Part shown: in pieces, positions 58,103 to 64,000 of the stretch
Layout of the letters: every line of letters begins with the position of its first letter
Position numbering within the stretch: position 1 is the stretch's first letter
Assembly (NCBI RefSeq): GCF_900113015.1
Contig: NZ_FONV01000002.1
Location: forward strand, 496,001 to 560,000
DNA length: 64,000 nucleotides
Reading direction: 5' to 3'
DNA from: Actinoplanes philippinensis
GTDB taxonomy: Bacteria > Actinomycetota > Actinomycetes > Mycobacteriales > Micromonosporaceae
Notes under the pieces: generated by a model
The model's database searches: none
What the model was told of the DNA's origin: nothing
Seen by the model: only the letters and a program-made list of their open reading frames with translations
Program-made: the position numbers and the translations under genes

Positions 58103-58528
58103 ATGAGCGAGTACACCGTTCTGCTCTACAGCGACGACGCCGCCGTGCGGGACCGGATCCGGCTCGCCATCGGCCCGCGTCCCGCGGCTGATCTCAAGGT
58201 CGAGTTCGCCGAGGCCTCCACCTGGGAGGAGTGCCGCCGCCTGCTCGACGAGTACGAGATCGATCTGATGGTGCTCGACGGCGAGGCGACCCCCGCCGGT
58301 GGCATCGGGATCGCTCGCCAGACCAAGGACGAGTATCTGAATCCCCCGCCCACCTGCGTCGTGATCGCTCGCGCCGCGGACCGCTGGCTCGCCGCCTACG
58401 CGCAGGTCGACGCCACGATCGTGGCCCCGCTGGACCCGGTCACCACCGGGCAGACGGTGGCCGGGCTGCTCCGGGCGCGCCGTGACGGCGCCGTCCCGCT
58501 GGGCACCCTGGGCACCATCCCCCGCTGA
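58103..58528 (+). CDS. Atypical receiver-domain protein
   Basis: This 141-residue stand-alone receiver-like protein has the acidic pair (LLYSDD) and a central Asp (LMVLDGEATPAGG). The region of the conserved Thr/Ser and Lys reads VIARAADRW and IVAPLDPV, so ordinary phosphorylation switching is doubtful. The start is ATG 58103, preceded by GAGGTGGGG. It lies 36 bases upstream of trpD and 48 downstream of the CtaG-like gene, probably in one transcript. Confidence 0.75.
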   Translation: MSEYTVLLYSDDAAVRDRIRLAIGPRPAADLKVEFAEASTWEECRRLLDEYEIDLMVLDGEATPAGGIGIARQTKDEYLNPPPTCVVIARAADRWLAAYAQVDATIVAPLDPVTTGQTVAGLLRARRDGAVPLGTLGTIPR

Positions 58529-58564
58529 GCACCTTCCGCAGACAGACCCGATGGAGGCAGCGCC

Positions 58565-59623
58565 ATGGGCGCACGCACCTGGCCCAATCTGACGAGCGCA
58601 CTGCTGCGTGGCGAGGAGCTCGCCACGACGGACACCGCGTGGGCCATGGGCGAGATCATGGCCGGCAACGCGACCCCGGTGCAGATAGCCGGGTTCGCGG
58701 TGGCGCTGCGCGCCAAGGGTGAGACGCCGTCCGAGATCGCCGGCCTGGTGGAGGCGATGTTCGCCGCCGCCACGCTGGTCGAGCTGCCGGAGGAGACCCG
58801 GACCAGCGCGGTCGACGTGGTCGGCACCGGTGGCGACCGGGCCAACACGGTGAACATCTCCACCCTGGCCGCGATCGTGACCGCCTCCGCCGGGGTCCCG
58901 GTGGTCAAGCACGGCAACCGGTCGGCCTCGTCGACGACCGGCTCGGCCGACCTGCTGGAGCACTTCGGCCTCCCCCTCGACCTGGGCCCGGCCGGAGTCG
59001 CCCGGTCGGTCGCCGACGCGGGCATCGGGTTCTGCTTCGCGGCCCGCTACCACCCCGGCATGCGGCACGCCTCGGTGACGCGGCGCGAGCTGGGCGTGCC
59101 CACGTTCTTCAACATGCTGGGCCCGCTCACCAACCCGGCCCGCCCGACCTCGGCGATGGTCGGCTGTTTCGACCCGCGGATGGCCCCGGTGATGGCCGAG
59201 GTGTTCGCCCGGCGCGGCGACTCGGCGCTGGTGGTCCGGGGCGAGGACGGTCTGGACGAGTTCACCACCGCGGCGCCCACCCGGATCTGGATGGCCCGGG
59301 ACGGCAAGGTGGAGGAGCTCGTGGTCGACGCGGTGGAGCTGGGCCTGCCCCGGAGCCGGCCGGCCGATCTGCGGGGCGGTGAGGTGGCGTTCAACGCCGA
59401 TGTGGCCCGCCGCCTGTTCGCCGGCGAGGAGGGCCCCGTGCGGGACGCTGTGCTGCTCAACGCGTCGGCGGCGTTCGCGGCCCAGAGCGGCTTCCCGGGC
59501 GACTTCCGCGAGACGCTGAAGGCCGGTATGCGACGGGCCGCGGAGGCGATCGACTCCGGCGCCACGACCGCTCGGCTGGAGCGCTGGGTGGCCGCCGCGC
59601 AGGCCGCGAAAGCCGCCGAGTAA
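58565..59623 (+). CDS. trpD: Anthranilate phosphoribosyltransferase
   Basis: This 352-residue enzyme transfers phosphoribose from PRPP to anthranilate, the second committed step of tryptophan synthesis. The PRPP loop [34 protein letters not shown] and the anthranilate loop [12 protein letters not shown] are intact. It is not beside other trp genes. A GGAGGC site precedes the ATG. Confidence 0.95.
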   Translation: MGARTWPNLTSALLRGEELATTDTAWAMGEIMAGNATPVQIAGFAVALRAKGETPSEIAGLVEAMFAAATLVELPEETRTSAVDVVGTGGDRANTVNISTLAAIVTASAGVPVVKHGNRSASSTTGSADLLEHFGLPLDLGPAGVARSVADAGIGFCFAARYHPGMRHASVTRRELGVPTFFNMLGPLTNPARPTSAMVGCFDPRMAPVMAEVFARRGDSALVVRGEDGLDEFTTAAPTRIWMARDGKVEELVVDAVELGLPRSRPADLRGGEVAFNADVARRLFAGEEGPVRDAVLLNASAAFAAQSGFPGDFRETLKAGMRRAAEAIDSGATTARLERWVAAAQAAKAAE

Positions 59624-59732
59624 GCGGGAAAATCCGTCAACACGCCGGTTGCAATACCCGAGATCACCCGATTTACGTGACAACGTCTGAATGACATTCG
59701 GGTAATGGGACCTTCCCGCGAAGGAGAAACCC

Positions 59733-59939
59733 GTGCAGGAACGCGAACTCCGGTGCGTCATCTGCGACGGCGACATGCTCTTCGAGGTGCCGCCCTGTGA
59801 GGACGGCCACGACGACTGCCCCGAGCTGGTCTGCACCCGCTGCGGGGCCGCCGAGGTGGTCGCTCCGATCGTCGTCCACCTGTGGAAGCCCGGTGACCGG
59901 GCCCGGCGGGTCGCGCCCCACCAGAGATCGGCCGCCTGA
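59733..59939 (+). CDS. Small zinc-ribbon-like protein
   Basis: This 68-residue protein has two Cys pairs (CVICDGD and CTRCGAAE) plus a middle Cys, typical of a zinc ribbon. Strong AAGGAGA lies 6 bases before the GTG, which fixes the start. Similar small proteins occur widely in actinobacteria; function unknown. Confidence 0.75.
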   Translation: MQERELRCVICDGDMLFEVPPCEDGHDDCPELVCTRCGAAEVVAPIVVHLWKPGDRARRVAPHQRSAA

Positions 59940-60417
59940 CAGCTGTCACAGATCGCGGCGCCACCCGGTCATCACCGGCGTCCGGGCGGTTCGACGAACG
60001 CGCCGACCCTCGACGAGGCGTCGCCCGCGTTCATCCGGACGACCATGGAGCGCACGGTCCAGCCGATGGCGGCGGCCGGCTTCCCGCTCAACGGGATCCG
60101 CGACATGGCGGGCCGCAGCTGTACGGCCTGATCGCCCCGTTCGCGAGGGGCGACCGGCGAGCCGTCGTCACCGACCCGTCCGGCGGTCCCGGTGACGTCC
60201 TGATCGGCAGGGAGGCCGCGATCGCGGCCGGGAAGCCGGTCACACACAGCGGGCCGGCCAGGTCGCGCGCAGGTGTGCCGGCGATCTGCCCCGACGGATG
60301 GTCGAACGTCCGCCGCGCGTTCGCGGGACGTCAGCAGCAGCGCCGCGAACTCCAGGGCCTCATCGCCACGGCGTTGTCGCGATCGGTGTTCACGGCTCGG
60401 CCGTCGCTTCCGCAACG
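59940..60417 (+). pseudogene. Unidentified degenerate stretch, possible gene remnant
   Basis: No intact gene fits this 480-base stretch. Two adjacent plus-strand pieces in different frames look protein-like: one at about 60000-60138 (LDEASPAFIRTTMERTVQP onward) that stops at TGA, and one continuing to about 60380 (LYGLIAPFARGDRRAVVTD onward). A frameshift between them would explain this. I do not recognise the family. Confidence 0.3.
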
Positions 60418-60479
60418 CGAGAGCCCGCACCCCGCAACGCGAGAACCCACACCCCCGGGTCGGCGGGTGCGGGCTCTCG
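60418..60479 (-). terminator. Long hairpin terminator after ctaF, with embedded direct repeat
   Basis: Perfect 15-base arms (60418-60432 and 60465-60479) with a 32-base loop. A near-copy of the left arm with its flank (about 21 bases, two differences) lies inside the loop, so a shorter alternative stem can also form. Confidence 0.6.
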
Positions 60480-60491
60480 GCGTGATCAGAC

Positions 60492-60959
60492 TTACAGGTG
60501 TGCTTCCGGGTGGCGGGTGCCGGAGTAGTACTCGAAGAGCAGGCCACACGCGGTGAAGATCACCGCGATCAGGCCGACGGCGAGCAGCCACCACATCCAG
60601 AACACCAGGCCGATACCGGCCACCGCCGCCGCCAGGGCGATGCCGAACGGCCAGTAGCTGCCGGGGCTGAAGAACCCGACCTCGCCGGCGCCCTCGGCGA
60701 TCTCGCCGTCCTCCCGGTCCTCCGGCCGCAGGTCGATCCGGCGGGCCACGAACCAGAAGAAGCCGGCGCACATCGAGCAGAGCAGCCCGGAGAGGATCAG
60801 CGCGACGACGCCGACCCACTCGACGCCACCCCGGAACCCGGCCGGGTCGGCGTCGGTCCCGGAGATGTTGCCGGTGCCGTGCGTGTACAGGCCGTAGACG
60901 GCAGCCGCGCCGAAGAGGAAGGCGGCGACCGCGGCGAAGATCTTGTATTCGGTCCTCAC
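60492..60959 (-). CDS. ctaF: Cytochrome c oxidase subunit IV (actinobacterial CtaF)
   Basis: This 155-residue membrane subunit has four predicted helices (from KIFAAVAAFLFGAAAVYGLY to GLIAVIFTACGLLFEYY) and a conserved EVGFFSPGSYWPFGIALAAA segment. The start is GTG 60959, 7 bases after the ctaC stop. In many actinobacteria ctaD lies between ctaC and ctaF; here it does not. Confidence 0.9.
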   Translation of the reverse strand: MRTEYKIFAAVAAFLFGAAAVYGLYTHGTGNISGTDADPAGFRGGVEWVGVVALILSGLLCSMCAGFFWFVARRIDLRPEDREDGEIAEGAGEVGFFSPGSYWPFGIALAAAVAGIGLVFWMWWLLAVGLIAVIFTACGLLFEYYSGTRHPEAHL

Positions 60960-60966
60960 GACAGTC

Positions 60967-61893
60967 CTACTTCCCTGCAGCCACGGTCTCGGGAGCGTTC
61001 CAGGTGTGCGACTGGCGCCGCGTGTTGAACGGCGAGGTCCGCGTGGCATACGGGTTCTCACCGATCGCGGACAGCGCGTCCTGCGTCGACTTACCGGCCT
61101 TGCGCGCCGCAAGATACTGGTCGAACTTGTCCGGGGTGACCGTGACCAGTTCGAAGTTCATGAAGGCGTGGTAGGTGCCACACAGCTCGGCGCACCGGCC
61201 GACGTAGCGGCCCGTCTTGTCGAGGGTGACCTCGAAGACGTTGCGCACGTTGCCGGGGAACACGTCCCGCTTGAACAGCATCTCCGGCACCCAGAACGAG
61301 TGGATGACGTCCTTGCTGGTCTCCTCGAACCGGATGGTCTGGCCGACCGGCAGCACCAGGATCGGGATCACATCGGACGAGCCGACGGTCGAGGCGACCG
61401 TGTTGGCGTCCTTGCCCATGCCGTCGCGGTAGTTGAACTGCCAGTTCCACTTGAACGCGACGACCTCGACGACCTGATCCGGGTTCTTCGAGAGCTTGTC
61501 GACATTGGTCTGCACGACCGCGGTGTAGAAGAACAGCACCGCCACGATCAGGATCGGGGTGACCGTGTAGAGGATCTCCATCGGCATGTTGAACCGGGTC
61601 TGCACGGGCAGCTCTTCGCCGCGCTTCCGATACCGGATCACGCACCAGAAGATCAGGCCCCACACGCCGATGCCGACCGTGAGGGCCGCGATGGTCGACG
61701 CGATCCACAGGTCATACATCTCGTGGGCCTGGAGGCTGATGCCCCGGCCCGGCCAGCCGAAGTGGCCGAATGCACTTCCCCAGTCCTCGATCGAACAGCC
61801 CGAGAGCACTGTCAGCAGCGTCGCGCCGCCGAGACCCAGCCCGGCCGCCCGGCCTACTGCCCGCGGCCTCGTGGCCGAACTCCTTGCGCCCAC
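60967..61893 (-). CDS. ctaC: Cytochrome c oxidase subunit II
   Basis: This 308-residue lipoprotein subunit has a signal sequence with lipobox LSGC (lipidated Cys at about residue 33), two transmembrane helices and a CuA cupredoxin domain. The CuA ligands are in CAELCGTYHAFM, with the upstream His in VIHSFWVPE. It receives electrons from QcrC. The start is GTG 61893, since AAGGAGG lies 8 bases upstream; a TTG further upstream (61947) has no such site. Confidence 0.95.
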   Translation of the reverse strand: MGARSSATRPRAVGRAAGLGLGGATLLTVLSGCSIEDWGSAFGHFGWPGRGISLQAHEMYDLWIASTIAALTVGIGVWGLIFWCVIRYRKRGEELPVQTRFNMPMEILYTVTPILIVAVLFFYTAVVQTNVDKLSKNPDQVVEVVAFKWNWQFNYRDGMGKDANTVASTVGSSDVIPILVLPVGQTIRFEETSKDVIHSFWVPEMLFKRDVFPGNVRNVFEVTLDKTGRYVGRCAELCGTYHAFMNFELVTVTPDKFDQYLAARKAGKSTQDALSAIGENPYATRTSPFNTRRQSHTWNAPETVAAGK

Positions 61894-62037
61894 CTGCTTC
61901 TGCCTCCTTAGCAGCGCCGCCTGCCGAAACCGGACACCTGGCGGCAAGGCTCACCGACGGTCGCACACTACTCGACCAGGAACGGCCCGCTCCTCACCGG
62001 GGGGACCGTCGCGGAAAACACCCGGACAACCGGACGA

Positions 62038-62043
62038 TACCGT
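62038..62043 (+). promoter_or_regulatory. -10 box of leaderless cysteine desulfurase transcript
   Basis: TACCGT lies 7 bases before GTG 62051. Confidence 0.5.
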
Positions 62044-62050
62044 TCCCTCT

Positions 62051-63196
62051 GTGGATTACACAGGCGATCCGGCCGGGGCACACGCTTACCTGGACGCCGC
62101 CAGCGCGGCGCCTCTGCATCCGGTGGCCCGCGAGGCCCTGCTGGCCTCTCTCGCCGACGGCTGGGCCGATCCCGCACGGCTCTACGCGGCAGGGCGGCGG
62201 GCCCAGCAGCTGCGCGACGCGTCCACCGCGGTGGTCGCCGAGATCTTGGGGGTACGCGCGGACGAGCTCACTTTCTGGCCCTCGGGGACCGCGGCGGCGC
62301 AGGCGGCGGTGCTGGGCGGTCTCGGTGGCCGGAAGCGGGCCGGCCGGGTCCTGGTCCATTCAGCGATCGAGCACTCGGCCGTCCTGCACGCGGCCCGCGC
62401 CGCCGAGGCCGTCGAGGTCGGTGTGGACCGGCTCGGCCGGCTCGACCTGGACGCCTGGGCGGCCGCGGTCCGCGGGGACGGGGTGGCCCTCGCGAGCCTG
62501 ATCGGCGCCAGTCACGAAGTCGGCACGATCCAGCCGGTGGCCGCCGCGGCGGAGCTGTGCGCGGAGGCGGGCGTGCCGCTCTTCGTGGACGCGGCGCAGG
62601 TCGTCGGGCGGGCGGAGCTGCCGGCCGGCTGGTCGCTGCTGAGCGCCAGCGCGCACAAGTGGGGCGGGCCGCCCGGAGTCGGTGTCCTGGTCGTCCGCAA
62701 AGGTGTGCGCTGGCTCTCCCCGTACCCCCAGGATGATCTTTATCGCCCCGGCCCGCCGGGCTCGCTGGGCCTGCCGCAAGTGGTCGCGGCGGCCGCGAGC
62801 CTGCGTGCCGCGGCAGGTGAGGCGGCGGCCGAGGCAGTGCGGCTGAGCGCGCTGGTCGATCGGATCCGGGAGCGCGTCGCGGCGACCGTGCCGGACGTGG
62901 AGATCGTCGGCGACCCGGTCGGCCGGCTGCCGCATCTGGTGACGTTCAGCTGCCTGTACGTGGACGGCGAGGCGCTGCTGCACGCGCTGGACCGGCACGG
63001 GTTCGCGGTCTCGTCGGGGTCGTCGTGCACGTCGTCGACGCTGCGGCCCAGCCACGTGCTGGAGGCGATGGGCGTGCTCAGCCACGGCAACGTGCGGGTG
63101 TCGCTGCACCGGGAGACCACCGAGGCGGACGTGGAGAGATTCCTCACGGTGTTGCCGGGCCTGGTGGCGGACATCAGGGCGGAGGCGGGGCTCTGA
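62051..63196 (+). CDS. Cysteine desulfurase, NifS/IscS-like
   Basis: This 381-residue PLP enzyme releases sulfur from cysteine as a persulfide. The PLP-lysine is in SASAHKWGGPPGVG, and the catalytic Cys loop is SSGSSCTSSTLRPSHVL. Its stop overlaps a TusA-like sulfur carrier gene, its likely acceptor, so the pair probably feeds tRNA thiolation or cofactor synthesis rather than general Fe-S assembly. Confidence 0.92.
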   Translation: MDYTGDPAGAHAYLDAASAAPLHPVAREALLASLADGWADPARLYAAGRRAQQLRDASTAVVAEILGVRADELTFWPSGTAAAQAAVLGGLGGRKRAGRVLVHSAIEHSAVLHAARAAEAVEVGVDRLGRLDLDAWAAAVRGDGVALASLIGASHEVGTIQPVAAAAELCAEAGVPLFVDAAQVVGRAELPAGWSLLSASAHKWGGPPGVGVLVVRKGVRWLSPYPQDDLYRPGPPGSLGLPQVVAAAASLRAAAGEAAAEAVRLSALVDRIRERVAATVPDVEIVGDPVGRLPHLVTFSCLYVDGEALLHALDRHGFAVSSGSSCTSSTLRPSHVLEAMGVLSHGNVRVSLHRETTEADVERFLTVLPGLVADIRAEAGL

Positions 63197-63402
63197 TCAC
63201 CCTGGACTGCCGTGGTCTGCGCTGCCCGATCCCGGTCATCCGGCTGGCCAAGGCGATGCCGGGCGTGGCCGTCGGCGAGATCGTGCGGGTGCTCGCCGAC
63301 GACCCGGCCGCGGCCAACGACATCCCCGCCTGGTGCCGGATGAAGGGTCAGGAGTTCGTCGCGGCCGACGGCCATGCCTTCGACGTGCGCCGGGTGCTTT
63401 AG
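63193..63402 (+). CDS. TusA-family sulfurtransferase, probable CTG start
   Basis: This 69-residue sulfur carrier has the motif LDCRGLRCPIPVIRLAKAM, with the persulfide Cys in C-P-x-P. No ATG, GTG or TTG lies near the family start. The CTG at 63193 overlaps the desulfurase stop as CTGA, and GGAGG lies 7 bases upstream, so CTG initiation with translational coupling is the best reading. It likely takes sulfur from the upstream desulfurase. Confidence 0.85.
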   Translation: MITLDCRGLRCPIPVIRLAKAMPGVAVGEIVRVLADDPAAANDIPAWCRMKGQEFVAADGHAFDVRRVL

Positions 63403-63899
63403 CCGAGGTAGTCGATCACCTGCGGGACCGGGTCCTTGGCCAGGAAGGTGTCGACGACCAGGCGAGGGCCGAGGTATGGCTCGTACTCGGCCTGGCGCTC
63501 CAGGACCCGCACCCAGTCCGGGATGCCCTCGTGGTCACGGGCCTGGTAACGCTCCTCGACCCGGCGGCGGTGCTCGGCGTCGTCACCGCAGACCACCTCG
63601 ACCACGCGCAGCGGCACCGCCATCCGCTCGGCCAGATCGGTCCACAGCTCCCGCGCCGACTTGACCGGGTTGACCGCGTCGATGATCACGTGGTGGCCGA
63701 TTCTGATCTGTTCCTCGGCGAGCGCGGCCACCACGCCGTAGGCGGCATATCCGGGCCGGGGCTCGTGCACCCCGTACCGCTGCAGGGTGAAGTCGACGAT
63801 GTCGACCGCCAGGACCGCCGCGGGCAGCTCGGCTGCGACCGCGGCGGCCAGGGTGCTCTTGCCGACTCCGGGGAGGCCGGCGAAAACCGCTAGAACCAT
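63399..63899 (-). CDS. P-loop kinase-like ATPase
   Basis: This 166-residue protein has the Walker A motif FAGLPGVGKSTLA, a D-x-D-like VDIVDF segment and HHVIIDAVNP, as in small AAA_33-type kinases that act on nucleosides or other small molecules. Substrate unknown. The start is ATG 63899, 18 bases after the end of the partial gene upstream. The 3' end overlaps tusA by 4 bases. Confidence 0.82.
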   Translation of the reverse strand: MVLAVFAGLPGVGKSTLAAAVAAELPAAVLAVDIVDFTLQRYGVHEPRPGYAAYGVVAALAEEQIRIGHHVIIDAVNPVKSARELWTDLAERMAVPLRVVEVVCGDDAEHRRRVEERYQARDHEGIPDWVRVLERQAEYEPYLGPRLVVDTFLAKDPVPQVIDYLG

Positions 63900-63917
63900 G
63901 TCTTGAGGTCTACGCCC

Positions 63918-64000
63918 TCAGACCGGCAGGAAGGGCGTGATCTCGGCAGCCGCCTCGTCGCCGTACGCGCCGGCGAACCGCTTGCCGAAGTCGGCGGCCT
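63918..64000 (-). CDS. Partial gene, C-terminus only
   Basis: An open minus-strand frame of 26 codons ends ADFGKRFAGAYGDEAAAEI then TPFLPV and TGA, and runs off the window edge. Spacing (18 bases) to the kinase gene suggests an operon. Too short to name. Confidence 0.5.
   Translation of the reverse strand, partial: AADFGKRFAGAYGDEAAAEITPFLPV

Noticed and set aside
61894..61947. TTG start for ctaC
   Set aside because: AAGGAGG sits exactly 8 bases before the GTG at 61893; the upstream TTG has no ribosome site.

Overview
The window is 64 kb of very GC-rich DNA carrying about 60 protein genes. It looks like the chromosome of a filamentous actinobacterium, most likely a Micromonosporaceae member such as Actinoplanes. 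That placement is an inference. It rests on heavy GTG/TTG start use, the qcrCAB/cta respiratory cluster with a di-heme QcrC, the class II DAHP synthase, PimB-type mannosyltransferase, OtsA trehalose synthesis, a ROK glucokinase next to a DNA-binding two-component pair, and a secreted CBM-chitinase. I see no rRNA, tRNA, CRISPR array, prophage or transposase gene. The only mobile-element signal is one 108-bp palindromic MITE-like element.

Layout. 1-4.7 kb: 3' end of endonuclease IV, a LysR regulator divergent from a glutamine-amidotransferase-like gene, threonine aldolase and DAHP synthase. 4.7-9.7 kb: secreted GH18 chitinase, glutathione peroxidase, DUF429, proC, and a phosphofructokinase with pyrophosphate-type residues. 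9.9-15.4 kb: a double-length tandem ROK repressor facing an MFS sugar transporter and a GH3 glycosidase. 15.7-20.9 kb: a TetR/DHA2 efflux pair with twin operators, exoribonuclease, a phosphotransferase-like gene, a Crp/Fnr regulator and PlsC. 21-28.6 kb: membrane protein, OtsA, then a six-gene leftward run (SRPBCC, Cys-motif/low-complexity protein, glucokinase, EEP, flavin monooxygenase, alpha/beta hydrolase-like). 28.7-35.8 kb: two-component system, MarR/MFS pair, MITE-like element, thioredoxin-like protein and ABC exporter. 35.9-41.9 kb: one 1970-residue secreted IPT/TIG protein ending in an OmpA-like domain. 42-52.4 kb: PimB, M48 protease, small Cys protein, NYN protein, DEDDh-UvrC fusion, short RelA/SpoT homologue, Nudix, sugar nucleotidyltransferase and stand-alone AsnC ligand domain. 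52.8-63.9 kb: qcrB/A/C-ctaE, CtaG-like assembly factor, trpD, ctaF-ctaC without ctaD, cysteine desulfurase-TusA and a P-loop kinase.

How it works together. Three transporter or enzyme genes are paired with divergent regulators whose intergenic DNA holds clear palindromes (LysR, TetR, MarR), and the tandem ROK gene has a weaker one. Glucose phosphorylation, phosphofructokinase, trehalose and sugar-nucleotide genes give a carbon-metabolism flavour, and the right third is the aerobic respiratory supercomplex. Two signals recur across the window. One is a TANNNT box 6-8 bases ahead of the start codon, the signature of leaderless mRNAs. The other is that the ends of convergent genes overlap in six separate places.
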